From assembly GCA_963819475.1 (NCBI GenBank), contig CAWFWE010000003.1, forward strand, positions 62,001 to 126,000: a stretch of DNA of 64,000 nucleotides, in the 5' to 3' direction. Under the pieces are notes generated by a model, which worked only from the letters and a program-made list of their open reading frames with translations, had not been told where the DNA came from and searched no databases. Within the stretch, counting starts at the first letter, position 1; each line of letters begins with the position of its first letter. Made by a program: the position numbers and the translations under genes. Below, in pieces: positions 16,226 through 24,947 of this stretch. The stretch comes from DASUAS01 sp963819475. GTDB lineage: Bacteria > Actinomycetota > Acidimicrobiia > IMCC26256 > DASPTH01.

Positions 16226-18229
16226 ATGGCACGTCGAGCGGGTTTCCGGTACTCACGCTGGGATGGCACCCAGACCGGGTTCGACCTCGATGCCGAGTCG
16301 CTGCTCGACGAGATGAGCGACGACCTCCTCTACCACGGGGACCTGAACGCGGCGCTGCGGCGGATGATGCAGCAGGGCTTCCGCGACCGCAACGACGAGC
16401 GGCTCATGGGTCTGCGCGAGATGCTGGAGCGGCTGCGGGAGCGCCGTCGCCAGGAGCTGGAGAGCCGCGACCTCGGGGGCGTCTACGACGACATCGCCGA
16501 GCAGCTCAACGAGGTCGTCGACATGGAGCGCGAGGGCATCGAGCGGCGTGTCGAGGAGGCCACCCGCTCGGGCGACCAGCGTCGCCAGGAGCTGGTGGAG
16601 GACGTCGCCGAGCAGCGGCGCCGGGAGCTGGAGGAGCTGCCCCCCGACCTCGCCGGCCGCGTGCAGTCGCTCCAGAACTACGAGTTCATGGACGACGCAG
16701 CGCGCGAGCGGTTCGAGGAGCTCATGGACCAGCTGCGCGAGCAGCTGATGCAGAGCTACTTCAACCAGCTGTCCGAGGGCATGCAGAACATGACCCCCGA
16801 GCGCATGCAACGCATGAAGGACATGCTCAACGAGCTCAACCAGATGCTCGAGCAGCGCGAGCGCGGCGAGGAGCCCGATTTCGAGGGCTTCATGGAGCGC
16901 TACGGCGACTTCTTCCCGGGCAACCCGCAGAACCTCGACGAGCTGCTCGAGCAGATGGCGCAGTCGATGGCGCAGATGCAGCAGCTCCTCAATTCGATGA
17001 CGCCGGAGCAGCGCGCACAGCTGCAGGCGCTCTCGGAGTCGCTGCTCGAGGACATGGACCTGCGCTGGCAGGTCGACCAGCTCTCACGCAACCTGCAGAA
17101 CGCGTTCCCGAACCTGCCCTGGCAGCGGTCGCAGAACTTCAGTGGCAACGACCCGCTGCAGTTCGGTGAGATGCCGGGGTTGCTCGACACCCTCGGCGAC
17201 CTCGACGCGCTCGAGAACCTCATGCGCTCCGCGACCCAGCCCGGTGAGCTGGCCGAGGTCGACCTGGACCGCGCCCGCGAGCTGCTGGGCGACGACGCTG
17301 CTCGCTCGCTCGACCGGCTGCGCGAGCTCACCAAGATGCTGGAGGACGCCGGGCTCATCGAGCAGCGCGAGGGTCGGCTCGAGCTCACACCGCGCGCGAT
17401 CCGCGCCATCGGCAACAAGGCCCTCTCCGACCTGTACCGCAAGCTGATGAAGGACCGGGCCGGTCGGCACGAGCTGGAGCGGACGGGCGTGGGCAACGAG
17501 CACGCGCACGACCACAAGCCCTACGAGTTCGGCGACCCGTTCCACCTGAACGTGCAGGAGACGGTGAAGAACGCCATCTGGCGGGCGGGTGCGGGCACGC
17601 CGGTGCGGCTCTCACCCGACGACTTCGAGGTCGACCGCACCGAGATGCTCACCCGTTCGTCGACCGTGCTCCTGCTCGACGTGTCGCTCTCGATGCCGAT
17701 GCGCGACAACTTCCTGCCCGCCAAGAAGGTGGCGATGGCGCTGCACGCGCTGATCACGAGCCAGTTCCCGCGCGACTACTTCGGGCTGGTGTCGTTCGGC
17801 CGGGTCGCCCGCGAGGTGAAGCCCGAGCTGCTGCCCGAGATGAGCTGGGACTTCGAGTGGGGCACCAACATGCAGCACGCGCTGCTGCTGGCCCGCAAGC
17901 AACTGGCCCGCCAGAGCGGCACCAAGCAGATCATCATGGTCACCGACGGCGAGCCCACCGCCCACATCGAGGGCGGCGAGGCCTACTTCCAGTACCCGCC
18001 ATCGCCGGTCACCATCGAGGAGACCCTCAAAGAGGTCATGCGCTGCACGCGTGAGGGGATCCGTATCAACACCTTCATGCTCGACGAGAGCTACTACCTG
18101 CGATCGTTCGTGGAGCAGATGATGCGGGTCAACGGTGGCCGGGCGTTCTTCACCAACGCCGACACCCTCGGCGACTACGTGCTGGTCGACTTCCTCGACC
18201 ACCGCCGCCAGCACCGCCGCGCCGGCTGA
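16226..18229 (+). CDS. VWA-domain protein with long coiled-coil region
   Basis: A 667-residue partner for the upstream AAA+ ATPase. Residues 1-430 are extremely rich in Glu, Gln, Arg, Leu and Met (for example QMLEQRERGEEPDF and MAQSMAQMQQLLNSM) and should form extended coiled coil. The C-terminal von Willebrand A domain holds a complete MIDAS: DVSLS, a central Thr-containing loop, and VTDGEPT. No signal peptide or membrane helix, so cytoplasmic. It resembles CoxE/ChlD-like VWA subunits. TACCGT (16214-16219) ends 6 nt before the ATG, so it has its own probable leaderless promoter despite following the ATPase gene. Confidence 0.85.
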   Translation: MARRAGFRYSRWDGTQTGFDLDAESLLDEMSDDLLYHGDLNAALRRMMQQGFRDRNDERLMGLREMLERLRERRRQELESRDLGGVYDDIAEQLNEVVDMEREGIERRVEEATRSGDQRRQELVEDVAEQRRRELEELPPDLAGRVQSLQNYEFMDDAARERFEELMDQLREQLMQSYFNQLSEGMQNMTPERMQRMKDMLNELNQMLEQRERGEEPDFEGFMERYGDFFPGNPQNLDELLEQMAQSMAQMQQLLNSMTPEQRAQLQALSESLLEDMDLRWQVDQLSRNLQNAFPNLPWQRSQNFSGNDPLQFGEMPGLLDTLGDLDALENLMRSATQPGELAEVDLDRARELLGDDAARSLDRLRELTKMLEDAGLIEQREGRLELTPRAIRAIGNKALSDLYRKLMKDRAGRHELERTGVGNEHAHDHKPYEFGDPFHLNVQETVKNAIWRAGAGTPVRLSPDDFEVDRTEMLTRSSTVLLLDVSLSMPMRDNFLPAKKVAMALHALITSQFPRDYFGLVSFGRVAREVKPELLPEMSWDFEWGTNMQHALLLARKQLARQSGTKQIIMVTDGEPTAHIEGGEAYFQYPPSPVTIEETLKEVMRCTREGIRINTFMLDESYYLRSFVEQMMRVNGGRAFFTNADTLGDYVLVDFLDHRRQHRRAG

Positions 18230-18240
18230 CCCACCTCGAC

Positions 18241-18283
18241 GTTGCGTCGCTTCGACGCGTCATACGCGTACCGGCGACGCAAC
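18241..18283. terminator. Bidirectional hairpin between convergent genes
   Basis: GTTGCGTCGC (18241-18250) pairs perfectly with GCGACGCAAC (18274-18283) around a loop that itself has ACGCGT repeats. It lies 11 bp after the VWA gene and overlaps the last codons of the minus-strand citrate synthase, so it could end both transcripts. Confidence 0.6.
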
Positions 18284-19496
18284 TTCCACCAGTTCCGGAC
18301 CGGTGTAGGTGGCGCGGATCCGGTAGCGCAACCGGTGCTGGTACTCCTCGAGGCCGTGCGCGATCCAGCCTGCGCTGCGGGCGATGGCGAAGATCGCTTC
18401 GCCGGCACCGTCGACCATGCGCATGGTCTCGGCGAGCACGCCGAGCGCGAAGTCGACGTTGGCGTGCGGCCCGCCCGCGCTCGTCATCACGTCGAGCACA
18501 CCGGACGCGGCGCGCCAGAGGTCGCGGGGCGGCCGGCTCGCCTCGACCGCGTCGAGCAGCACCGGCGCTCGGGGATCGGGACCCTCGTAGACCGCGTGAC
18601 CGAACCCGGGCACGTACTGGTCGTCGCGCATGGCGCGCCCGACGGCGGTCTCGGCGTCGGTGGCCACCGCGTCGCGGAGAAGGGCACGGACGAACTCCGA
18701 CGCCCCGCCGTGCAGCGGTCCGCCCGCGGTCGCGAGGCCGGTGAGGAGCAGCAGGTAGGGGTCCGCCCAGGCCGAGGCGGCCACGCGCACCGCCAACGTC
18801 GACGTCGCGAGCTCGTGATCGGCGAGCAACGAGAGCGCGCGGTCGAGCGCGCGGAACGCGACGCGTCATCGGTTCGAGTGGCGACACACACGTCCAGAGT
18901 CGTCGCGCCAGCGAGCCGGTCGACGACGGCACGTCGCGCGCGTCGACCGGTGGCAGTGCCTCGACGAGGGTGGCGAGGAGTGTGCCCGCGCGTGCGGCCA
19001 CGGCCGCGACCCGCCGGTCGTCGCGCAACGGATCGCCGGGGCGGAGCGCGGCGACGGCGACGCGCAGCCGGTCCGGGAGCGGCGTCGCCGCCGGGAGCGC
19101 CGCCTGCACCTCGCGGGCCGTCGCCGCGCCCGCGAGGTCGGCGGTCCAGTGGTCGTTCGGGCCGAAGGTGGTGCCCCACAGCCATGCCGCGACCTGCTCG
19201 TAGTGGGCGTCGACCGCGGCCCGGGTGGCGTCCCAGCCCCGGTAGGCGAGGTGGCCGGCCGGGTCGAGGGCGGTGATCGCCTGGTCGACGACGATCTCCG
19301 GACCGGACCGGGCCGGTCGGGCCCGGCCGTGCCCGGCGAGGCGCTCGACGTCGCGGCGTGCGTACCGGCTGGTGCGGCTCCCCGCCGGGCGTTCCCGACG
19401 GATCAGCCCCCGGCTGACGTAGGCGTACAGGGTCTGCGGCTTCACGCCGAGGCGGGCGGTCGCCTCGGTCGCGCTCAGCCAACGATCGTCGGGCAC
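18260..19496 (-). CDS. Citrate synthase fused to an N-terminal HTH domain (one frameshift)
   Basis: About 411 residues after correction. The N-terminal 60 residues read WLSATEATARLGVKPQTLYAY and a following Arg-rich wing, a MerR/excisionase-type DNA-binding helix-turn-helix; the rest is citrate synthase with LAYRGWDATR, GPLHGGAS, GFGHAVYEGPDPRA and the catalytic Asp in HANVDFALG. It may be a self-regulating or HTH-tethered enzyme. One extra base near 18855-18870 shifts the frame between PMTRR and FRALDRALSLLADHELA; removing it restores the family sequence. GTG at 19496 follows TATGAT by 6 nt, so the transcript is probably leaderless. Confidence 0.8.
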
Positions 19497-19502
19497 CTCC
19501 CG

Positions 19503-19532
19503 ATCATATTGACAGTTGATCAACGTTGACAA
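19503..19532 (-). promoter_or_regulatory. Promoter and palindrome between divergent citrate synthases
   Basis: On the minus strand TTGTCA (19527-19532) and TATGAT (19503-19508) form a near-consensus promoter with an 18-bp spacer, and position +1 falls on the GTG of the HTH-citrate synthase. The spacer holds the palindrome GTTGATCAAC (19515-19524), flanked by two TTGACA copies on the plus strand. An 18-19 bp spacer with a central palindrome is typical of MerR-type operators, so autoregulation by the HTH domain is plausible. Confidence 0.6.
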
Positions 19533-19586
19533 GGGGGTGATCGCGCCGGATGCTCGGGACGACCGAACGACAAGGAGATGGCAACG

Positions 19587-20732
19587 ATGACCATGACCGA
19601 CGCCGCAACCCCCCGCGGCCTCAAGGGTGTGATCGTGGCGGACACCGCGCTGGGTGACGTCCGCGGGCTCGAGGGCTTCTACCACTACCGCCAGTACTCG
19701 GCCCCGGAGCTGGCGGCCAAGCGCACGTTCGAGGACGTGTGGTACCTGCTCTTCGAGGGTGACCTGCCCTCGCTCGCCCGCCGCGACGAGTACACCGCCC
19801 GCATCGCGGCGGCGCGGCACCTGCCCGCCGCGGTGCTCGACCTGCTCCCGGCGATGGTGGGCGCGGACACACCGCCGCTCGCGGCGCTGCGCACCGCGCT
19901 CTCGCACCTCGCGGCGGTCGAAGCGATGCCGCCGACGTACGACGCCGATCCGGAGACGATCCGGACCAACGCGATGCGGCTCTGCGCGGTGACGCCGGTG
20001 CTCGTCGCCGCCCTGTACCGGGCGTCGATCGGCGCGTCGCCCATCGCGCCGCGCGACGACCTGGGCTCGGCCGCGAACTACCTGTACATGATCGACGGCG
20101 AGGTGTCCGACCCGGCTCGGGCCCGGGCCATCGAGCAGTACCTCATCCTCGCCATCGACCACGGGTTCAACGCGTCGACGTTCACCGCGCGCGTGGTGAC
20201 GTCGACCGGTGCCGACGTGGGTGCCGCGGTCGTCGCCGCGCTGGGTGCGCTCTCCGGACCGCTGCACGGCGGCGCGCCCAGTCGCGCGCTCGACACCCTC
20301 GACGCGATCGGCACGCCCGAGAACACGGAGGCGTGGGTGCGGCGTGCGGTCGCCGGTGGCGAGCGCATCATGGGCTTCGGCCACGCGGTGTACCGCACGG
20401 CCGATCCGCGCTCGGTGATGCTGCGCGACATCGCCCGTTCCCTCGGCGGGCCCCGCGTCGACTTCGCGGTGCAGGTGGAGGCGACCGTCGAACGTGTCCT
20501 CGCCGAGCTGAAGCCCGGCCGGGAGCTGCACACCAACGTCGAGTTCTACGCCGGCGTGGTGATGGAGCAGTGCGGCATCCCGCGGCAGCTGTTCACGCCG
20601 ACGTTCGCCGCCAGCCGCACCGTCGGCTGGTCCGCGCAGATCCTGGAGCAGTCGACCGAGACCGCGATCATCCGGCCGAGCGCGCGCTACGTCGGTCCCG
20701 AGCCGCCCCGGCCGGTGCCGCTGGCGTCGTAG
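19587..20732 (+). CDS. Citrate synthase (citrate synthase 2-like)
   Basis: A 381-residue citrate or 2-methylcitrate synthase condensing acyl-CoA with oxaloacetate. Key blocks are LEGFYHYRQYSAPELA, the His in SGPLHGGAPS, and GFGHAVYRTADPRS. The usual catalytic Asp position in NVDF reads NVEF (Glu), a change I recall in some actinobacterial second citrate synthases. ATG at 19587 is chosen over 19578 because AAGGAG (19572-19577) is 9 nt from it and would touch the earlier codon. It diverges from the HTH-citrate synthase across a shared operator, so the pair is probably co-regulated. Confidence 0.9.
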   Translation: MTMTDAATPRGLKGVIVADTALGDVRGLEGFYHYRQYSAPELAAKRTFEDVWYLLFEGDLPSLARRDEYTARIAAARHLPAAVLDLLPAMVGADTPPLAALRTALSHLAAVEAMPPTYDADPETIRTNAMRLCAVTPVLVAALYRASIGASPIAPRDDLGSAANYLYMIDGEVSDPARARAIEQYLILAIDHGFNASTFTARVVTSTGADVGAAVVAALGALSGPLHGGAPSRALDTLDAIGTPENTEAWVRRAVAGGERIMGFGHAVYRTADPRSVMLRDIARSLGGPRVDFAVQVEATVERVLAELKPGRELHTNVEFYAGVVMEQCGIPRQLFTPTFAASRTVGWSAQILEQSTETAIIRPSARYVGPEPPRPVPLAS

Positions 20733-20736
20733 CCGG

Positions 20737-21240
20737 CTACGGGGTCGCGAGCTCGCGCAGGTACTCCTCGTGGACGGCGGGGTCGAAGCAGACGAACCGG
20801 ATCGAGTGCACGCCGCTGAGCGTGGCGCGGACCGTCTCGACCGCGATCCGCGTGGCCTCGGGGACCGGGTAGCCGTAGGCGCCGGTGCTGATGGCCGGGA
20901 ACGCCACGCTCTCGGCACCGATCTCGTCGGCGACCTCGAGGCAGCGCCGGTAGCAGTTCTGGAGGAGGCGGGCCTCTCCGGCCCGGCCTCCCCGCCAGAT
21001 CGGCCCGACGGTGTGGATCACGAACCGGGCCGGGAGGTCGAACGCGGGGGTGGCCTTGGCATCGCCGAATGCGCAGCCCCCGAGGTCCCGGCACGCCTCG
21101 AGCAGGCCCGACCCGGCGGCCCGGTGGATGGCGCCGTCGACGCCGCCGCCGCCGAGAAGGGACGGGTTCGCGGCATTCACGACGGCATGGACGTGTTCGG
21201 TCACGATGTCGCCGAGCACGACGGCGAGGTGGGGTCCCAC
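20737..21240 (-). CDS. Macro-domain protein (O-acetyl-ADP-ribose deacetylase-like)
   Basis: A single macro domain of about 167 residues that binds ADP-ribose and probably removes acetyl or ADP-ribosyl groups. The signature NAANPSLLGGGGVDGAIHRAAG is clear when split: NAANPSLLGGGG then VDGAIHRAAG. Later GDAKATPAFDLPARFVIHTVG, GAYGYPVPEA and the final FVCFDPAVHEEY follow the YmdB pattern. The start is uncertain: GTG at 21240 gives GPHLAVVLGDI, the normal first strand; the frame is open further upstream but that part looks non-coding. No defects. Confidence 0.85.
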   Translation of the reverse strand: MGPHLAVVLGDIVTEHVHAVVNAANPSLLGGGGVDGAIHRAAGSGLLEACRDLGGCAFGDAKATPAFDLPARFVIHTVGPIWRGGRAGEARLLQNCYRRCLEVADEIGAESVAFPAISTGAYGYPVPEATRIAVETVRATLSGVHSIRFVCFDPAVHEEYLRELATP

Positions 21241-21442
21241 GAGGCGCAGCGTAGGTTCCCGGACGGTGGCGCTGCAGGGCCCCAGGGCCCGGACGCCGGG
21301 CTGGGCTCGGGCGTCCGCCGATCCCGACGCGAAGAAGAAACCCCTTGCGCTCGGGTCCACGACCGAGCATAGTAACACCACTGTAATTCCAGAGGCGTCA
21401 TTTCCGGCGTCCACAGCGTCTGCTTGGCAAGGGAGCACGCCG

Positions 21443-21769
21443 ATGCCCGAACCCCTGACCATGAGCCCCCTCACGAACAGCCTCGCCGCCCTGGTGGCGA
21501 CGCAGCGCTTCGTCGGCAACGGCGAGCGCCGGTGGCAGGAGGAGGCCAACTGCCTGGGGGTCGATCCCGACCTCTTCTTCCCGGAGCGTGGTGCGTCCAC
21601 CCGGGAGGCGAAGGCGGTGTGCCGGAGCTGCGAGGTCCGGGTCGACTGCCTGGAGTACGCGCTCGCGCACGGCGAGAAGTTCGGCATCTGGGGCGGGCTG
21701 TCGGAGCGGGAGCGCCGCCGGGTACGGCGTCAGCGGGCGCTGGAGCGCCGCACCGCACTGGGGGCCTGA
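21443..21769 (+). CDS. WhiB-family iron-sulfur regulator (WhiB2/WhmD-like)
   Basis: A 108-residue [4Fe-4S] transcription factor unique to Actinomycetota. The four cluster cysteines are in EEANCLGVDPDLFFP and CRSCEVRVDC (C-x2-C-x5-C). The turn FGIWGGLSERERRR and the basic tail RRVRRQRALERR are the DNA-binding part. STREAKAVC and LEYALAHGEKFGIWGG resemble the WhiB2/WhmD branch linked to septation, though paralog assignment is tentative. AAGGGAG precedes the ATG at 21443; the AT-rich stretch at 21370-21395 upstream is a likely promoter region. Confidence 0.93.
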   Translation: MPEPLTMSPLTNSLAALVATQRFVGNGERRWQEEANCLGVDPDLFFPERGASTREAKAVCRSCEVRVDCLEYALAHGEKFGIWGGLSERERRRVRRQRALERRTALGA

Positions 21770-21776
21770 CCGCGGA

Positions 21777-22609
21777 TCACGCCAGCCGGGCCTCGATGGT
21801 CTGATCGGGGCCCAGGCCGGCCCAGGCGAGGAACCCCGGGTCGCAGCGGGCGAGCTCGGCGGCGGGGAGCAGGCCCACCAGTTCGACGCGCGCCACGTCG
21901 TTGCCGGCCGCGCGCGCGCCGGTCGCGCACCGCGGTGCACGCCTGCTCCACACCCGTGCGGTCGAGGGCGACCAGGTTCATCGACACCTGCGCCCGCCCG
22001 GCGCGGTCGAGATGCAGACCCAGCGCCCGCACGCCCGGCAACCCGTCGTCACGCTCGCGCACCGCGGCGGCGATGCGCCGTGCGAGCACCACGTCGTCGA
22101 ACGCGAGCTCGCAGTTCACCGCCACGAGCGGCGGCCGCGCGCCCACCGCGACCGCACCGAGCGCGGGATGTGGTGCGGCGGGGCCGGCGTCGGGCGCTCG
22201 GCGGACGAACGCGTCACGGCGCGCGTCCGGCAGCGTGCGCGCCTCCGGGTCGGCGGCGTCGTACAGGAACACCGGGACGTCGAGCGCGTCGGCAACCCAC
22301 GCGGCGAACTCCCGCGCCGCCGCCACCGCTCGGGCAGGCGCTTCGTCGCCGAGGGCCACGAACGGCACCACGTCGAGCGCGCCGAGACGCGGATGCACGC
22401 CGGCATGCGTGCGGAGATCGACCTGCGACGCGACCGCGCGCGAGCGCGCGCGCCGCGGCCTCGGCTTCCGGACCGGCCAGGGTGAACACCGCCCGGTGGT
22501 GGTCGCGGTCGACGTGGCGATCGAGCAGGGCCGGGCCGCACGCGGCGGAGAGCGTGTCGAGCCGCGCGTCGTCGCGTCCCTCCGAGACGTTGGGCACGCA
22601 CTCCAGCAC
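21777..22609 (-). CDS. Glutamate formimidoyltransferase-like protein (two frameshifts)
   Basis: About 277 residues are recovered in three frames. The start is VLECVPNVSEGRDDARLDTL, with DRDHHRAVFTLAG, then after a frame change near 22430-22445 VDLRTHAGVHPRLGALDVVPF, and VSMNLVALDRTGVEQA. A second change near 21905-21920 leads to VARVELVGLLPAAEL and the end IEARLA. These are the blocks of the FTCD N-terminal domain, which transfers the formimino group of histidine degradation to tetrahydrofolate. Both breaks lie in GCGCGCGC tracts. TACCCT ends 6 nt before the GTG at 22609. Sequence error is the likely cause. Confidence 0.8.
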
Positions 22610-22659
22610 CGCTGCAGGGTACGGCGCTGAGACGGAACCGCCCCGGTAGAGTGCCGCCG

Positions 22660-23649
22660 GTGCGGCTCGGACTGGCGCTCCCGCAGTACGACTACTCGAT
22701 CGCGGGCGAGTCGCCGCTGCAGTGGTCGAGCGTGGTCGCGTACGCGCGTGCCGCCGAGTCGGCCGGGTACGACTCGCTCTGGGTGTCGGACCACCTGTTC
22801 CTCGACGTCGCGAAGTACGGCGGGCCACCCGATCGCTACGGCGTGTTCGACCCCATCGTGCTCTTGGCCGCGCTCGCATCGCAGGTGCCCCGCGTGCGGT
22901 TGGGGACGCTCGTGTTGTGCGAGGCGTTGCGGCCGGCGTCGGTGCTGGCGAAGTCGTTGGCCGGCCTCGACCGCGTCTGCGACGGTCGCCTCGACGTGGG
23001 CGTCGGCGCGGGGTGGTACGAGCCCGAGTACGACGCGATCGGGATGGCGATGCCGTCACCCGGCGAGCGGCTGGCGCGGTTGCGCGACGCGGTCGCAGTC
23101 TTGCGCGGCCTTCTCGGCGGCGGTCCGTGCACGTACGACGGCCGCTTCCACCGGGCGTACGACGCGCACAATCAGCCCCCCGCGCACCAGCGGCCGACGC
23201 CGCCGATCGTCCTCGGTGGCAAGGGAGATCGTTTGCTCCGGCTCGTCGCCGAGCTGGCCGACGGGTGGAACACGTGCTGGGTGTGGACACCGGACGCGTA
23301 CCGCGAGCGGCTCGAGGTGCTGGCGCGCGCGTGCGACGCGGTGGGTCGCGACCCGGCGTCGGTGCGACGGTCGCTCGGCCTCTACGCATTGTGCGGCGAG
23401 GACGAGCGCGACCTCGCGCGGCGGTTCGCACGTCTGCAGGAGTCCACGCTTCCCGGCGTGCTCGGCGGAATGTCCCTCGAGCAGTGGAGCGAGGGACGCC
23501 TGGTGGGCACCGTCGACCAGGTGCGGGAGCAGGTGGCCGGCTGGGAGGACCTCGGGATCGAGACCCTGATCGCAGGGTTCGGAGCGGTGCCGTTCGCGGT
23601 CACCGCGGTCGACGACGTGGAAATGCTGGCCGAGGCGCTACGGCGATAG
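22660..23649 (+). CDS. LLM-class flavin/F420-dependent oxidoreductase
   Basis: A 329-residue TIM-barrel oxidoreductase of the luciferase-like monooxygenase family. Typical blocks are RLGLALPQYDYSIAG, AARAAESAGYDSLWVSDHL-type sequence near residues 28-46, RLDVGVGAGWYEPEYDAIG and PPIVLGGKGDRLLRLVAELADGWN in the FMN/F420 site (read as two adjoining segments). In Actinomycetota such proteins mostly use F420. Substrate unknown. GTG at 22660 is preferred because TAGAGT (22647-22652) ends 7 nt before it; GTG at 22651 is an alternative adding three residues. Confidence 0.88.
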   Translation: MRLGLALPQYDYSIAGESPLQWSSVVAYARAAESAGYDSLWVSDHLFLDVAKYGGPPDRYGVFDPIVLLAALASQVPRVRLGTLVLCEALRPASVLAKSLAGLDRVCDGRLDVGVGAGWYEPEYDAIGMAMPSPGERLARLRDAVAVLRGLLGGGPCTYDGRFHRAYDAHNQPPAHQRPTPPIVLGGKGDRLLRLVAELADGWNTCWVWTPDAYRERLEVLARACDAVGRDPASVRRSLGLYALCGEDERDLARRFARLQESTLPGVLGGMSLEQWSEGRLVGTVDQVREQVAGWEDLGIETLIAGFGAVPFAVTAVDDVEMLAEALRR

Positions 23650-23683
23650 CCATGGCCTCCGGCGGCGGTATCCTGTCAGGGTC

Positions 23684-23695
23684 CCCTTCGAAGGG
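23684..23695. repeat. 12-bp palindrome in the tatA leader
   Basis: CCCTTCGAAGGG is perfectly palindromic and ends 8 nt before the tatA ATG. A TATCCT -10-like hexamer lies just upstream, so this would fold in the mRNA leader and could affect ribosome access. Confidence 0.35.
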
Positions 23696-23703
23696 TCTTC
23701 CCC

Positions 23704-23871
23704 ATGAACCTCGGCGCTACCGAGCTCCTCATCATCCTGGCCGTCGTCCTCCTGCTGTTCGGAAGCACGCGACTCCCCAAGCTCGCCCGGTCGCTCGGCC
23801 AGGCCAGCAAGGAGTTCAAGAAGGGCGTCGACGGCGAGCACGAGGACGACGGCGAGACCAAGAGCGCCTGA
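23704..23871 (+). CDS. tatA: Twin-arginine translocase subunit TatA/TatE
   Basis: A 55-residue membrane protein of the Tat export system. It has the N-terminal helix MNLGATELLIILAVVLLLFG, the conserved FG hinge, and the amphipathic helix RLPKLARSLGQASKEFKKG followed by an acidic tail. Length suits a short TatA. It stands alone, with TatC not in the window, and immediately precedes the ECF sigma operon. A 12-bp palindrome lies in the leader. Confidence 0.92.
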   Translation: MNLGATELLIILAVVLLLFGSTRLPKLARSLGQASKEFKKGVDGEHEDDGETKSA

Positions 23872-23909
23872 CCGCGCCCGGTCGGCATCCCGGCGGCCCT
23901 CGGAGCCCG

Positions 23910-23936
23910 GGAACCGTCCCGGCCCCTCCCGTCGTT
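23910..23936 (+). promoter_or_regulatory. ECF-type promoter (probable sigma autoregulation)
   Basis: GGAAC (23910-23914) and CGTT (23933-23936) are separated by 18 bp, the form recognised by SigE-like ECF sigma factors. The predicted start site lies at or just before the ATG at 23944 of the sigma gene, suggesting autoregulation and a leaderless mRNA. Confidence 0.55.
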
Positions 23937-23943
23937 CTTGTCC

Positions 23944-24456
23944 ATGGCTGACCGGGTCCCCACGTGGGAAGAGGTCGCGCGCGACCACGGGCGCTTCCTC
24001 TACAACGTGGCCTATCGGCTGGCCGGCAACGACGACGACGCACAGGATCTGGTCCAGGAAGCGCTGATCCGAGTCCGGAAGGGGCTCGAGCGTTACGAAC
24101 CCGGATCGCTGGAAGGCTGGTTGGCGCGGATCGTGACGAACGTGTTCCTCGACGAGGTCCGGCGCCGGAAGCGGCGCCCCACGGACGCGCTCCCCGACGA
24201 TCCCGGTCGCGTGCTGCCGCCGGCGCCCGCGGCCGACGAGATCCCGACCGGCCTCTCCGACGAGGTGCAGCGCGCCCTGGGCGAGCTCCCCGAAGACTTC
24301 CGGGTGCCCGTGGTGCTCTGTGACGTCAGCGACCTGTCGTACGACCAGATCGCCGAGGCGACCGGCGTGCCCATCGGGACGGTCCGCTCGCGCATCCACC
24401 GGGGCCGCCGCTTGTTGCGCGCCTCGCTGCTGGCCGACGGGGTGAGCGGACCATGA
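23944..24456 (+). CDS. ECF RNA polymerase sigma factor
   Basis: A 170-residue sigma-70 family factor with only regions 2 and 4. Region 2 includes FLYNVAYRLAGNDDDAQDLV and EALIRVRKGLERYEPGS; region 4 includes ALGELPEDFRVPVVLCDVSD and the helix-turn-helix SYDQIAEATGVPIGTVRSRI. It heads an operon with an anti-sigma factor and an RseB-like protein, each coupled by ATGA overlap, an organisation close to SigE/RseA-type envelope-stress modules. ATG at 23944 is chosen over TTG 23938 because an ECF promoter places the start site there. Confidence 0.93.
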   Translation: MADRVPTWEEVARDHGRFLYNVAYRLAGNDDDAQDLVQEALIRVRKGLERYEPGSLEGWLARIVTNVFLDEVRRRKRRPTDALPDDPGRVLPPAPAADEIPTGLSDEVQRALGELPEDFRVPVVLCDVSDLSYDQIAEATGVPIGTVRSRIHRGRRLLRASLLADGVSGP

Positions 24457-24947
24457 GCGAGCAGGCGCGCGAGTTGGTCCCGGAGATGCTCTCGGCCTAC
24501 CTCGACGACGAGCTGGACGCGTCGACGCGCGACGCGGTCGAGGCGCGCTTGGCCGCGTCGCCGGAGTGGCGGGCCGAGCTGGCCGAGGTAGGGGCGGCGC
24601 GTGAAGCGGTACGAGGGCTCCCGAGCCTCCAGGCGCCCGCGGGGTTCTGGGACCAGGTGCTCGCCACCGTCGGCGCGGCGGACGATGCCTCCGTCCAGGG
24701 CACCGACGCGCCGCCGACCGCGCCGATTCCGCTCCCTGCGCGGCGATCCCGGCGCCGCACCTCGTGGATCGCGGCCGCGGCCGCGATCGTGGTCGGTGTC
24801 GTGGCGGTCATCGCGGTACCGCACCGCAGCTCGGTCACCCCCGACGTCACCGCGGTGGTGGCGCAGCACGGAGCGCAGGGGTCCGATGCCGGGGACCCCG
24901 TCACCGTGCTGGCGCCGGTCGGCCCGCTCGCCGGGTTCCGCCGATGA
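24453..24947 (+). CDS. Membrane anti-sigma factor
   Basis: A 164-residue single-pass protein. The N-terminal cytoplasmic part (ELVPEMLSAYLDDELD, then AVEARLAASPEWRAELAEV) matches the anti-sigma domain that clamps an ECF sigma; the HxxxCxxC zinc motif is absent, so it is not a ZAS-type. A transmembrane helix at about residues 105-125 (WIAAAAAIVVGVVAVIAV) follows an Arg-rich segment, leaving a short extracytoplasmic tail. Starts overlap: ATGA with the sigma gene before and the RseB-like gene after. Release probably needs regulated proteolysis, controlled by the next gene product. Confidence 0.85.
   Translation: MSEQARELVPEMLSAYLDDELDASTRDAVEARLAASPEWRAELAEVGAAREAVRGLPSLQAPAGFWDQVLATVGAADDASVQGTDAPPTAPIPLPARRSRRRTSWIAAAAAIVVGVVAVIAVPHRSSVTPDVTAVVAQHGAQGSDAGDPVTVLAPVGPLAGFRR

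Noticed and set aside
18150..20918. 922-residue minus-strand frame spanning both citrate synthases
   Set aside because: Only its middle part is real (HTH and first half of the HTH-citrate synthase); the rest is antisense to the second citrate synthase or past the frameshift.
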